From CAG-552 sp964516925 (lineage in GTDB: Bacteria > Bacillota > Clostridia > Christensenellales > Pumilibacteraceae): a DNA stretch of 64,000 bases. Under the pieces are notes generated by a model. That model was not told the DNA's origin, ran no database searches, and saw only the letters and a program-made list of their open reading frames with translations. Made by a program: the position numbers and the translations under genes. The stretch lies in assembly GCA_964516925.1 (NCBI GenBank), contig CAZEXL010000005.1:1-64000 (forward strand). Direction: 5' to 3'. Shown here one piece after another: positions 51,109 to 59,928 of the stretch. The first letter of the stretch is position 1; each line of letters starts with the position of its first letter.

Positions 51109-51633
51109 GTGGAATTTGAAGATAACATAATAGTCAATAAGCTTACCATTTTGTTCTTTATCGACAAAATGGACGTTACGATGGCAGAGTCAATTATTTT
51201 TGAGGTCTGCTATTATCGTAATCTTTGGCTGGAATATATGGACTGCGCCGACACGCTTAAGCTTTTGCTTGACGCAGGATTTCTTTTTAAGACCACTCAC
51301 GACAACACCGTTTACTACAACATTACCCCCGACGGACGAGCTTGCTTGTCGCACTTTTATTCGCGCATACCGGCTTCGGTGCGTGCGGAAATAACCGAAT
51401 GGGTAAAAGAAAATCGCGCAAGTTACAGACGTAAGCAAGAATATCTTACTTCGTATCACCTTAATCCCGACAAAACGTACACTTGCACGCTTAAAATCGT
51501 AGACTCGATGAAAACGGCTTTGGACCTTAAGTTTATCGTCCCCAATAAGGAGATTGCTAAGTCGGTAGCAAAAAAATGGGAACTTAAGGCGGCTCAGATT
51601 TATACCACGCTTTACGAACAATTAGTAGATTAG
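51109..51633 (+). CDS. DUF4364 family protein (winged-helix-like)
   Basis: 174 residues from GTG 51109, placed after the predicted transcription start with an AGG about eight bases upstream; the in-frame ATG at 51076 is in the promoter. The N-terminal half looks like a winged helix (NKLTILFFIDKMDVTMAESI, LKLLLDAGFLFKT, YYNITPDGRACLSHF). The C-terminal half is an alpha/beta domain. DUF4364 proteins are widespread in Clostridia and of unknown function; a DNA-binding role is plausible. Confidence 0.88.
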   Translation: MEFEDNIIVNKLTILFFIDKMDVTMAESIIFEVCYYRNLWLEYMDCADTLKLLLDAGFLFKTTHDNTVYYNITPDGRACLSHFYSRIPASVRAEITEWVKENRASYRRKQEYLTSYHLNPDKTYTCTLKIVDSMKTALDLKFIVPNKEIAKSVAKKWELKAAQIYTTLYEQLVD

Positions 51634-51668
51634 GCGGAACGAAAACGCCTGAGTTTTAGGAGGAACAA

Positions 51669-51941
51669 ATGGACAAAATCGAAACTTACCGCACAAGCGG
51701 TACGTGCTGCAAACAGATAATGTTTTCGGTTAACGACAAGAACGAACTTACTTCGTGCGTGTTTATTCACGGTTGCTCGGGTAACCAACAAGCAATATCT
51801 CGGCTGGTAGTAGGCAAACCCATCGACGAGATTATCGCTAAGCTTAAGGGTATTCCCTGCCGAGGCACCACGTCCTGCCCCGATCAGCTTGCGTGCGCTT
51901 TGATTGCTTACAAAGAACGCAACAATGCCAACAACGAATAA
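51669..51941 (+). CDS. TSCPD domain-containing protein
   Basis: 90 residues. It carries the family's cysteine motifs TSGTCCKQI, GCSGNQQAISRLV and the diagnostic TSCPDQLACAL. This single-domain form is common in Clostridia. The TSCPD domain also forms the C-terminus of some class II ribonucleotide reductases, but the stand-alone function is not established. AGGAGG box; 35 bp after DUF4364. Confidence 0.92.
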   Translation: MDKIETYRTSGTCCKQIMFSVNDKNELTSCVFIHGCSGNQQAISRLVVGKPIDEIIAKLKGIPCRGTTSCPDQLACALIAYKERNNANNE

Positions 51942-52040
51942 AATTTGATTTGTTTATAGGGCTACGGTTTTTCGCCATAGTCCGTTTTGGTTTGCTTAAT
52001 CGTTTAAAAATCGACGCAAAACAAAAAATTCGGTCAATCA

Positions 52041-52075
52041 AAAAAAGACTAACGATACACTCGCTAGTCTTTTTG
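52041..52075 (-). terminator. Terminator of spoIIID
   Basis: Minus strand AAAAAGACTA (52065-52074) pairs with TTAGTCTTTTTT (52041-52052); the 5' arm includes the stop codon of spoIIID, and the T run closes it. Confidence 0.8.
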
Positions 52076-52345
52076 TTTTTTGCCGTTTGCCGTATTTTTT
52101 AGCTTTAGATATCTAGCTTTGGTTGCGTTGCCGCCGCGAACGTGCCGCTCCTTTAAGTTAAGGTCGAGCACTTCTTTTACGCTTAGATACAAGGCGTAGT
52201 CGATTTGTTTAAGTCTTGTCGTAACGTCTTTGTGTACGGTGCTTTTGCTTACTCCGAATTTCAACGCCGCTTCGCGCACGGTACTTTTGCGCTTGTAGAC
52301 GTACTCCGCCAACATTCTGCACCTTAGCTCTATGTATTTCTTCAT
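52064..52345 (-). CDS. spoIIID: Sporulation transcription factor SpoIIID
   Basis: Mother-cell regulator that acts with sigma-E and switches on the sigma-K stage. 93 residues, the usual length. The helix-turn-helix STVREAALKFGVSKSTVHKDV is highly typical, as are MKKYIELRCRMLAEYV before it and the basic RYLKLKN tail. AGAGGT ribosome binding site. Confidence 0.96.
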   Translation of the reverse strand: MKKYIELRCRMLAEYVYKRKSTVREAALKFGVSKSTVHKDVTTRLKQIDYALYLSVKEVLDLNLKERHVRGGNATKARYLKLKNTANGKKQKD

Positions 52346-52397
52346 TGCAATACCTCTTTAAACTTCGTACTACAATATTATGAGAGCTTTTGACGAA

Positions 52398-53507
52398 TTA
52401 TGTCTTTACGTTAACGTACAGACTGCCGCTTTTACACGAATACAGTTTTTTGCCCGCAAAAAAATCGTTAGGCTCGGCGCCTACGGTAGCCGTTATCGTT
52501 GCCCGACTTACGTTTTTGCCTTTAAGTATTCGCTTTAACGCTTCGGGCGAAAATCCGCAATCGTCCACTATTGCCTGCGTTTTGCCCATTAAGGTCGCCT
52601 TAAACGGAATTTTAAGACCGCAACGCAAAATTTCACGCTCGTCGGCTAAGGTTAGATTTTGTGCAAAGTACATATTTTTGCTGCTTAACGCAAAGCCGTC
52701 GCACGCTTGTTTACCGATTATCGTGCCGAATGCCATATCGTTAGTCTTGCCGCTCGTTTCAAAAAAAGTGTTTTTTATTATCAGCTCGGTTTTTGCGGCT
52801 TTAAGCAACTTCATACTTTCGTACTGCACCACCGTTGCCCCGAAGTAGCACAAAAGCTCGGCTTCGTCGTAACTTAATTTTTTTATTACGCCGCCGCGTC
52901 CGTCGTAAATTCCGTCCACGTCCGTCCACTTAACGTACTTGGCTTTAAGCGCCGCCGCAATTGCCGCTCCGCTTACGTCGCTTCCGCCGCGTGGCAACAA
53001 CTTTATTTTGCCGCTTGGCAGTTTGCCGTAAAAGCCGGGAATTACGCACGGAGTACATATGTTTACGGCGTGTGCGCACGTCGAACGCAAGTCAACCTTT
53101 CCGTCCATGGTCAGCTTTACGCACTCCGTCGCGTCCAAAAACTCGTACCCTATCGCCTTAGCAAGTAGTTTTGCCGTAAAATACTCGCCGCGCGACAACG
53201 CGTAATCGTAGCCGCAACCCGAATTTATCGCGGCTTGTAGCGAAGTTAACCAAGCGTCTGTACTAAGCCCGAATTCCTTGGCAACGAGCGAAAATCGACG
53301 CTTTACTTCGTCGAATTCTTCGCATTGCGCACTGCCGTATAATTCCCACTTCTTATAAGCAAAAAGCAACAAATCCGTAACTTTGGGCTTTCCGCCCGGA
53401 GCGGAAACTATTACTACGGGTATATCGTTATCCTTTATTATTTTTATTACGCGCCTAAAGCCTTCGCCGCAGGCAAGCGACGAGCCGCCGAACTTTGCTA
53501 CGATCAT
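52398..53507 (-). CDS. Aspartate kinase
   Basis: Phosphorylates aspartate at the head of lysine, threonine and diaminopimelate synthesis. 369 residues, shorter than usual (about 400-450). The N-terminal VAKFGGSSLACGEGF, the LLPRGGSDVSGAAIAAAL nucleotide region and VKWTDVDGIYDG are clear. The C-terminal ACT region is short and divergent, so feedback control may differ. The start has no ribosome binding site and a TACAAT box six bases upstream. Being next to spoIIID suggests, without proof, supply of dipicolinate precursors during sporulation. Confidence 0.92.
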   Translation of the reverse strand: MIVAKFGGSSLACGEGFRRVIKIIKDNDIPVVIVSAPGGKPKVTDLLLFAYKKWELYGSAQCEEFDEVKRRFSLVAKEFGLSTDAWLTSLQAAINSGCGYDYALSRGEYFTAKLLAKAIGYEFLDATECVKLTMDGKVDLRSTCAHAVNICTPCVIPGFYGKLPSGKIKLLPRGGSDVSGAAIAAALKAKYVKWTDVDGIYDGRGGVIKKLSYDEAELLCYFGATVVQYESMKLLKAAKTELIIKNTFFETSGKTNDMAFGTIIGKQACDGFALSSKNMYFAQNLTLADEREILRCGLKIPFKATLMGKTQAIVDDCGFSPEALKRILKGKNVSRATITATVGAEPNDFFAGKKLYSCKSGSLYVNVKT

Positions 53508-53513
53508 ACACGT

Positions 53514-53519
53514 ATTGTA
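53514..53519 (-). promoter_or_regulatory. Candidate -10 box for a leaderless aspartokinase transcript
   Basis: Minus strand TACAAT, preceded by GCA (GCATACAAT), six bases before the ATG. No good TTGACA lies 17 bp upstream. The text also resembles a sigma-E -10 (CATACAAT) but without a clear sigma-E -35. Confidence 0.45.
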
Positions 53520-53615
53520 TGCGCTTTTTCGGTGGTTTTGTTACTACTTACCTCAATTTCGCTTGATTAGACTCTTTGTTGCGCATATACGCTTTTTACA
53601 CGCAAAATTGCAAAT

Positions 53616-53651
53616 AAAAACGCACGTATGCCGATATGCGCATGCGTGCGT
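53616..53651 (-). terminator. Terminator of recF
   Basis: Minus strand ACGCACGCATGC (53640-53651) pairs with GCATACGTGCGT (53620-53631) with one mismatch, followed by TTTTATTTG. Confidence 0.85.
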
Positions 53652-53658
53652 TAGTCGT

Positions 53659-54744
53659 TTATTGAATTATCGTTGCGTTTTCCACACGAATGTACGAATA
53701 GTCGGTAAGCTCTTTTATGAGTTCTTCATCAACGTGAGTACACGTAATTATCGTTTGGTAGTTCTTTATTTTGGACATCAATCGCTTTTGTCTGCTTATA
53801 TCCAACTCGCTTAGCACGTCGTCGAGCAAAAGCACCGGATATTCGCCGCGCGCCCCCACTATTTCCACTTCGGCAAGTTTAAGAGCGAGCGAAGCCGTAC
53901 GCTGCTGACCTTGCGAACCGAACGAACGAATATCCTTATCGCCTATAGTAAACGCTATATCGTCCTTGTGCGGACCGGTGTGCGTATAGCCGCGCAATCT
54001 GTCGTTTGCTCTATCCGACTTTAATTTTTTAGCGAACGCCGCTTTTATTTCCTCCACGCTCGATCCGTCTATCGATTCGTAACCAAGAACGAGCGTTTCT
54101 TCGCCGCCCGTAAGGTACGAATGGCACTCGCCTGCCGCAACGCTAAGGTTTTGCACAAACCCGCGCCTAGTCTTTATTATTTTAGAGCCGCAATCGACCA
54201 ACTGCATGTCCCATACGTCCAAAGCGTCGTCGGTTACGCGCCCGTCTTTTAGCAACTTATTGCGCTGCATAAGAATTTTGTTGTATCGCGAAAGCAAATA
54301 AAAGTATGTTTTTGACATTTGACACAGCGCGATATCCATAAACCGTCTTCGATCGGCAGGAGATTCTTTTACTATGCGCATTTCGTCGGGCGAAAAGAAC
54401 ACCGTGGAAACCACGCCCATCAATTCGCCTATTCGCGATATGGGCATACCGTTTATAAACACTTTTTTGGGAGTAAGTCGGTCTATCGTTATTTCGACTT
54501 TGTCCGTTCCGTACTCTTTTTGCACGCTAAGACGAACGGTCGCCTTTTCTTTGTCGTAGTTTATAAGCTCTTTGTCGCGAGGAGTGCGCGCGCTTTTTCC
54601 GACGCTGCACAAATAAACCGCTTCTAGCAGGTTGGTTTTGCCCTGCGCGTTGCGGCCTACGACGAAATTTATTTTATCCGAAAAATTCGCCGTTTGATGG
54701 ATGTAGTTGCGGTACGAGTCTACCGTGAGCGACTTTATAAACAT
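53659..54744 (-). CDS. recF: DNA replication and repair protein RecF
   Basis: SMC-like ATPase that helps load RecA at gaps. 361 residues. It starts MFIKSLTVDSYRNY, the canonical RecF opening, so the start is secure. Walker A VVGRNAQGKTNLLEA (28-42), signature SQGQQRTASLALKLAE, Walker B VLLLDDVLSELD. dnaA, dnaN and gyrB are not adjacent, so the usual origin cluster is split here. No ribosome binding site; the -10 box is only eight bases from the ATG. Confidence 0.95.
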   Translation of the reverse strand: MFIKSLTVDSYRNYIHQTANFSDKINFVVGRNAQGKTNLLEAVYLCSVGKSARTPRDKELINYDKEKATVRLSVQKEYGTDKVEITIDRLTPKKVFINGMPISRIGELMGVVSTVFFSPDEMRIVKESPADRRRFMDIALCQMSKTYFYLLSRYNKILMQRNKLLKDGRVTDDALDVWDMQLVDCGSKIIKTRRGFVQNLSVAAGECHSYLTGGEETLVLGYESIDGSSVEEIKAAFAKKLKSDRANDRLRGYTHTGPHKDDIAFTIGDKDIRSFGSQGQQRTASLALKLAEVEIVGARGEYPVLLLDDVLSELDISRQKRLMSKIKNYQTIITCTHVDEELIKELTDYSYIRVENATIIQ

Positions 54745-54752
54745 ACATGCTT

Positions 54753-54781
54753 ATTATATCAAAACGCGCGGCAAATGTAAA
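54753..54781 (-). promoter_or_regulatory. Promoter giving a (near) leaderless recF transcript
   Basis: Minus strand: TTTACA (54776-54781), 17-bp spacer ending TGA, TATAAT (54753-54758), then eight bases to the ATG at 54744. The leader would be 0-2 nt. Confidence 0.8.
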
Positions 54782-54893
54782 GCGTTACTACTTACTTTTC
54801 TTCCGTGAAGAAAAGTAAGCAAAAGAAGCTTGAAGAAATAGATTTGGCGGTAGTGAGTTTGATTGTACCGAGAGTTAAACGCTTAACGGAGAG

Positions 54894-55079
54894 ATTGCCA
54901 CGCTTCGCTCGTTGGTGACGTGTAGTTTTTGGCGGCAATTGAGTAGCTAAGTGCGAAAAAATTATCATTGCAATAAATGAATTACGGTAATTGAAAATAA
55001 TAAGGACATTGTAGAAAATAATGCAATAAACACTACCCCTTAACCACGTCACCAACGAGGAACAAAGCGACGTGGCAAT
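54894..55079. mobile_element. MITE-like inverted-repeat element nested in repeat C
   Basis: ATTGCCACG-CTTCGCT-CGTTGGTGACGTG (54894-54922) recurs inverted at 55045-55079 with a few inserted bases; 15 bases at the inner side are perfectly complementary (CACGTCACCAACGAG). The 120-bp AT-rich interior codes for nothing visible. A short non-autonomous element or a duplicated repeat half in inverse orientation are both possible. Confidence 0.5.
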
Positions 55080-55082
55080 CCC

Positions 55083-55126
55083 GCAGTTTGAAAAGCCAAG
55101 GCTTTTTAGCCTTGCTTTTCAAACTG
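55083..55126. repeat. Long hairpin within repeat C
   Basis: GCAGTTTGAAAAG-CCAAGGCT pairs with AGCCTTG-CTTTTCAAACTGC around TTTT, about 20 bp with a one-base bulge. It could stop transcription or be a relic of the repeat family. Confidence 0.65.
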
Positions 55127-55483
55127 CTTATTGGTTTTTTAAGGATTAGGTTGTTTTCTGCTGTTATTACAGTACTAACATACGTTTCGCTTCCGCGCGA
55201 TCCTTCACCTGCGGTTCAGGATGACAGAATGGCGAAGCGCGAAAAAATAAAAATAGCGTTTTGCGTTTGTTCGTTACCAAAACGAGTAGATTATAAGTGC
55301 GTACGCCCATTTTATGTCATTCTGAGCTTTTGCGAAGAATCCCGCGGAAGCGGTTACCTTTCTTGTAAGAAAGGTAACCCAAAGAACTTTATGGGAATTG
55401 GGTTTGGGCAGTAGTGCGTTGGATGTTACCGAGAGTTAATCGCTTAACGGAGAGATTGCCACGCTTACTTCGTAATCTCGCCC

Positions 55484-55530
55484 TTTAACAAAAAACGGCA
55501 CCTTTGACCAAGGTGCCGTTTTTTGTTAAA
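55484..55530 (-). terminator. Terminator of the 1210-residue LRR lipoprotein
   Basis: A perfect 21-bp stem (55484-55504 with 55510-55530) around a five-base loop. The core ACGGCACCTT / AAGGTGCCGT is flanked by A6 and T6, so it is symmetrical and bidirectional. Confidence 0.92.
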
Positions 55531-55557
55531 CTTTGATTTTCTATTAGACTTGTTTGT

Positions 55558-58500
55558 TTACCAAACAAGTATCGTTTTGCCGTCCGTATCGTAGTGCCAA
55601 TAGTTGCCGCTTTCTACCGCGTTTTCACCCTCGAACGGATTGCTTTCGCTATAATAGTAATGTTTTGCTGCGATAAAATATGTGTTGTTTTCCCACCACT
55701 CGCCGCTTGTGTAGATTTTTATCTGTGCCCACTCGTCCGTCGTTCCGCTGTAATATACAGTTTTTAGTTTGCTGCAATACGCGAACGTGCCTACTCCTAT
55801 GTTTGTTACACTATTACCGATCGTTATGCTTGTTAAGTTACTACAAGAAGAGAACGCATATTCCTCTATGCTTGTTACGCTATCACCGATTGTCACGTTT
55901 GTTAAGCTACTGCAATACTTGAATGCATATTCTCCTATACTTGTTACGCCGTTGCCTATACTCACGCTTGTTAAGCTACTGCAATTACTGAACGCATATT
56001 TCCCTATGCTTGTTACGCTATCCCCAATTGTCACACTTGTTAAGTTACTGCAATCAAAGAACGCATAGGCGCTTATCTTTGTTGCCGTGGTTATATTTAC
56101 TTCCGTTACTAATTGGTTATTTATATATAAATTCTTTGCTGTGCATAACGGATTAGAACCGATATAATTGTAATAACTATCTTCCGCAAATTCTATCTGC
56201 ACCCACTCGTCTATTGTTCCGCCGTAAAATACACTTTTTAGCTCGTCGCAATAATTGAACGCACTTTTTCCTATGCTCGTTACGCTATTACCGATTGTTA
56301 CGCTTGTTAAATTAGCGCACTCCCAGAACGCATATTCCCCTATGCTTGTTACGCCGTTACCGATTGTCACACTTACTAAGTTACTGCAATTATAGAATGC
56401 GCCTTCTCCTATGCTTGTTACGCTGTCGGGTATTATTACACTTGTTAAATTACTGCAATAAGAGAACACTCTCGAGCAAATATACTTGGTGTTTTCGTTT
56501 ATTGCACAAGACGTTATATCCTTTGACTTTGCTCCTTTTAATACAACATACGGATTATTGTTATTGCCTAGATAATATGCATTATCGTATTCGTTATAAC
56601 TTAAGCTACTGCAACCTGAAAACGCACCTCCTCCTATGCTTGTTACGCTATCGGGAATTTCTATACTTGTTAAACTTTCGCAATTATAGAACGCAAATTC
56701 CCCTATGCTTGTTACGCTATTACCGATTGTTACGCTAGTTATATTTTTACAATTTTCAAACGCATAATCTTTTATGCTTTCTCCGCCGTTTATCGTAACC
56801 GTCTTTAAGTAATACGTGTTTTTTATTAATTCTATCGCTATCGTAGGTATCGTCGCCGTTTCTATGTTGTCGCAACCGGAAAACGCACCTCCTCCTATAC
56901 TTGTTACGCTAGAGGGTATCGTTATGTTTTTTAAGCTTTTGCAATAGTAGAATGCATAATTTTCTATACTTTCGCCGCTTGTAATTACTACAGTATTTAA
57001 ATTATCGTTTTTAACATATTTACAAGCAATCGCTGGTATTATTGCCGTTTCTATCGGGCAACCGCTAAACGCATCGTTTCCTATACTTGTTACGCTGTCG
57101 GGAATTGTTATTTTGCTTAATTTGCTGCAATTATAAAACGCATAGCCGTTTATCGCCGTTATCCCAAAAGGTATCGTTATTTCGGCTTTATCGCCAAAGC
57201 AACCCACAAGTATCTTTTTGTCGCCGACCGTGTATATTACAAATCCGTTATCGTCGATAGACACTTTACTTGGCGTATCGTCGGTATATACCGCAAGAGC
57301 GCACAACCCTACGTAACCGTTATCTTCGCTTCCCGGCGTTATAGTTAATGAAGATTTATTGTATATTTCTACCAAATGATAGCATTTGTAGAACGCATAT
57401 TCTCCTATGCTTGTTACGCCGTTGCCTATTGTTACGCTTGCTAACGAACTACACTCATCAAACGCAATCCGTTCTATGCTTGTTACGCCGTTGCCTATCG
57501 TTACGCTTAATAAATTTTTACATTCTCTCAACGCCGCCTCGCCTATGCTTGTTACACCGTCGGGGATTGTTACGCTTGTTACGATATTGCATCTATACAA
57601 CGCAAAATCGTGTATCGACGTTACGGTAGAAGGTATCGTTATTTCGGTTTGATTGCCGGTGTAGCCGACAAGCATCTTTTCGTTTCCGTCCGTGTATATT
57701 ACAAATCCGTCATCGTCGGTAGATAACTTGCTACCGCCTTCTTTGGTATATACGTTCATTGCATAACCTGCTACAGAACCATAAGTCCGGCTTCCTGCCG
57801 TAATATTAAGCGAAGATTTATTGTATACTTCTACCAAGCTATAACATTCATCGAACGCATATTCCCCATAGCGGTCCCCATATATGCTCTTTACGCTTGC
57901 GCCGATTGTTACGCTTATTAAGTTATAGCAATCAGAGAAGGCACTACTTCCTATGCTCGTTACGCTATCCGGAATTTCTACGCTTGTTAAACCGCTGCAA
58001 TCATAAAACGCGCCACGCTCTATACTTGTTACGCCTTTGCCTATAGTTACGCTCGTTAGGCTAGCATAACCGGCGAACGCATAATAGTTTATCTTTGTCG
58101 CCGTTGTTATATTTGCTTCTGTTACTAATCGATTGTTTATATATAAATTCTTTGCATAACATAGCGGATTGGCAGAATAGTTGCCAAACCATATTTGCGC
58201 CCACTCGTCTATCGTTCCGCCGTAGTATACACTTGTTAAGCTACTGCACTTATAGAACGCACTTTTTCCCATGCTCGTTACGCTAGAGTGAATTGTTACT
58301 TCGCTCAAGCTACTGCAAGAAGAAAACGCGTCTTCTCCTATGCTTTCGCCGTCGGTAATTACTAACGTTTTTAATTTATCGCCGAAAAAATCAAAATCGG
58401 CTATTGCCGGCGCCGTTAACGTTTCTATAGAGCAATCATAGAACGCTTTTTCTCCTACGCTTGTTACGCTAGAGGGGATTGTCACTTCGCTAAGATAATC

Positions 58501-59190
58501 GTCTTTATAAAACGCATAACTGTTTATCGACGTTGTCGTAGAAGGAATCGTTATTTTAGTTTGATTGCCCATGTAACCCACAAGCATCTTTTCGTCGCCG
58601 TCGTTGTATACAATAAAGCCGTCATCGTCGGTAGATAGCTTGCTTCCGCCTTTTTCGGTATATACGTTTTTTGCGTAACGTCCTATCTCTCCATGTTCAC
58701 GTGATCCCGGCTCTATCGTAAGCGAGGATTTATTATATATTTCCACTAAGGAATAGCAGTACGAAAACGCACCGCCTTCATACCCATACCCATAATTTCC
58801 TATGCTCACAACGCTACTGCCTATTGTTACGCTCGTCAAGTTGTAACAGCCTTCAAACGCAAAGGCGGCTATGCCTGTTACGCTATCCGCGATTATTACC
58901 TTACTAATGTTTGTATGCATAAACGCATACCTAGCGATTCCCCTTACCGTATATCCGTCAATCGAGGACGGAATAATCAACTCTTTATCTTCACAAGAAC
59001 CCATGCCAGTTACCGTAGCCGTTTTATCTTCGTCATTAAAGGTATACTCTAGTCCTACAGAATAATTCGGTTTTTTTGTATCTTCGCAACCGATAAAACA
59101 AAGTGCGCTTATTGCAAGCAGAATGCCGACTATTAACGAAATTAATAATTTTGGGAGCGTTTTAGATTTAACGGTTAGCTTGTTCGTCAT
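55558..59190 (-). CDS. Giant BspA-type leucine-rich-repeat lipoprotein
   Basis: 1210 residues from ATG 59190, which has a perfect AGGAGG box; the in-frame ATG at 59235 has none. The lipobox is CFIGC (Cys35). The rest is a long array of about 23-residue LRR_5 units of the type SVTIGNGVTSIGEYAFYNCS, interrupted by non-repeat inserts that themselves recur, such as GFVIYTDGNEKMLVGYTGNQ and WAQIWFGNYSANPLCYAKNL. The inserts divide the array into similar super-blocks, indicating growth by duplication. Likely an exposed adhesin or binding protein (inference). Own promoter; flanked by repeats C and D. Confidence 0.9.
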   Translation of the reverse strand: MTNKLTVKSKTLPKLLISLIVGILLAISALCFIGCEDTKKPNYSVGLEYTFNDEDKTATVTGMGSCEDKELIIPSSIDGYTVRGIARYAFMHTNISKVIIADSVTGIAAFAFEGCYNLTSVTIGSSVVSIGNYGYGYEGGAFSYCYSLVEIYNKSSLTIEPGSREHGEIGRYAKNVYTEKGGSKLSTDDDGFIVYNDGDEKMLVGYMGNQTKITIPSTTTSINSYAFYKDDYLSEVTIPSSVTSVGEKAFYDCSIETLTAPAIADFDFFGDKLKTLVITDGESIGEDAFSSCSSLSEVTIHSSVTSMGKSAFYKCSSLTSVYYGGTIDEWAQIWFGNYSANPLCYAKNLYINNRLVTEANITTATKINYYAFAGYASLTSVTIGKGVTSIERGAFYDCSGLTSVEIPDSVTSIGSSAFSDCYNLISVTIGASVKSIYGDRYGEYAFDECYSLVEVYNKSSLNITAGSRTYGSVAGYAMNVYTKEGGSKLSTDDDGFVIYTDGNEKMLVGYTGNQTEITIPSTVTSIHDFALYRCNIVTSVTIPDGVTSIGEAALRECKNLLSVTIGNGVTSIERIAFDECSSLASVTIGNGVTSIGEYAFYKCYHLVEIYNKSSLTITPGSEDNGYVGLCALAVYTDDTPSKVSIDDNGFVIYTVGDKKILVGCFGDKAEITIPFGITAINGYAFYNCSKLSKITIPDSVTSIGNDAFSGCPIETAIIPAIACKYVKNDNLNTVVITSGESIENYAFYYCKSLKNITIPSSVTSIGGGAFSGCDNIETATIPTIAIELIKNTYYLKTVTINGGESIKDYAFENCKNITSVTIGNSVTSIGEFAFYNCESLTSIEIPDSVTSIGGGAFSGCSSLSYNEYDNAYYLGNNNNPYVVLKGAKSKDITSCAINENTKYICSRVFSYCSNLTSVIIPDSVTSIGEGAFYNCSNLVSVTIGNGVTSIGEYAFWECANLTSVTIGNSVTSIGKSAFNYCDELKSVFYGGTIDEWVQIEFAEDSYYNYIGSNPLCTAKNLYINNQLVTEVNITTATKISAYAFFDCSNLTSVTIGDSVTSIGKYAFSNCSSLTSVSIGNGVTSIGEYAFKYCSSLTNVTIGDSVTSIEEYAFSSCSNLTSITIGNSVTNIGVGTFAYCSKLKTVYYSGTTDEWAQIKIYTSGEWWENNTYFIAAKHYYYSESNPFEGENAVESGNYWHYDTDGKTILVW

Positions 59191-59244
59191 AAAATTACCT
59201 CCTGCGCCAACATTGCAGTTGAAACATAAATTCATCTACAAAAT

Positions 59245-59273
59245 ATATTATCACACTTTCGCAAATTTTGCAA
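59245..59273 (-). promoter_or_regulatory. Promoter of the giant LRR lipoprotein
   Basis: Minus strand: TTGCAA (59268-59273), 17-bp spacer ending TGA, TAATAT (59245-59250). The leader is about 45 nt. Confidence 0.75.
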
Positions 59274-59329
59274 GCACCGACCAATATCCGAGTGAAATAT
59301 TTTAAACCGAATTAAATAAGCTTATGGAA

Positions 59330-59835
59330 TTGAGTTTTACGATAATGCGTTTGACCAAGCCGAGAGTATAAAGCTACACGGAGAGATTGCCGCGTTTCGC
59401 TCGTGGGTGACAAGTGGATTAGGATGTTTTCTACTGTTACACAGTACTAACAACCGTTTCGCTTCCGCGCGATCCTTCGCCTTTGCGGCTCAGGATGACA
59501 GAGTGATTGAGCGCAAAAAATAATTACTTGGCGGTAGTACGTTGAATGTTACCGATAGCGTACAGTATCACGGAGAGGTTGCCACGTCGCTTCCAGCTCC
59601 TCGTGGGTGACAAGTGGATTAGGTTGTTTCCTATTGTTGCTTTAGTACTAACAACCGTTTCGCTTCCGCGAGATCCTTCCCTGCGGTTCAGGATGACAGA
59701 GTGGCTGAGTGCGAACAAAGAGTAGCGTTATTCACACTACCCTTTTAGAATTAAGTTTCTTTGGCTTACCTTTCTTACCTAAAGAAAGGTAAGCCTTTTG
59801 CCTACTTTTCTTTCTCTAAAGAAAAGTAGGTTTTT
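59330..59835. repeat. Dispersed composite intergenic repeat, copy D (internally duplicated)
   Basis: Two tandem versions about 200 bp apart share CTCGTGGGTGACAAGTGGAT, AGTACTAACAACCGTTTCGC and the CGATCCTTC / CAGGATGACAGAGTG blocks. It ends with the GTAGCGTTATTCACACTACC hairpin text and AAGTAGG/CCTACTT inverted repeats, as in the other copies. No gene is visible in 59274-59866. Confidence 0.85.
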
Positions 59836-59866
59836 TGTGAAATTTGCAAAACCATAAAAAAATCAG

Positions 59867-59896
59867 TTGCGTTTTTATTTGTCGTTGTGATATAAT
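59867..59896 (+). promoter_or_regulatory. Promoter of the uraA-upp operon
   Basis: TTGCGT (59867-59872), 18-bp spacer ending TGA (extended -10), TATAAT (59891-59896). Transcription should start near 59903. Confidence 0.82.
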
Positions 59897-59928
59897 TGCC
59901 TAAGGTAAAACGAGAGAGAAGGTATAGG

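Larger units (their letters stand above)
54791..55470. repeat. Dispersed composite intergenic repeat, copy C
   Basis: It begins with the same CTTACTTTTCTTCC/GAAGAAAAGTAAG inverted repeat and CAAAAGAAGCTTGA as copy A. The ACGGAGAGATTGCCACG block occurs twice (about 54885 and 55450), and a TTTCGCTTCCGCGCGATCCT TCACC-type block lies near 55185. It also holds a 186-bp inverted-repeat element and a long hairpin. The 54745-55483 gap shows no supported gene. Confidence 0.85.

Noticed and set aside
55558..59190. Regularly spaced similar 20-25 bp segments that at first look like a CRISPR array
   Set aside because: They are the in-frame codons of 23-residue LRR units, with no identical repeats separated by unique spacers; no cas genes are present.
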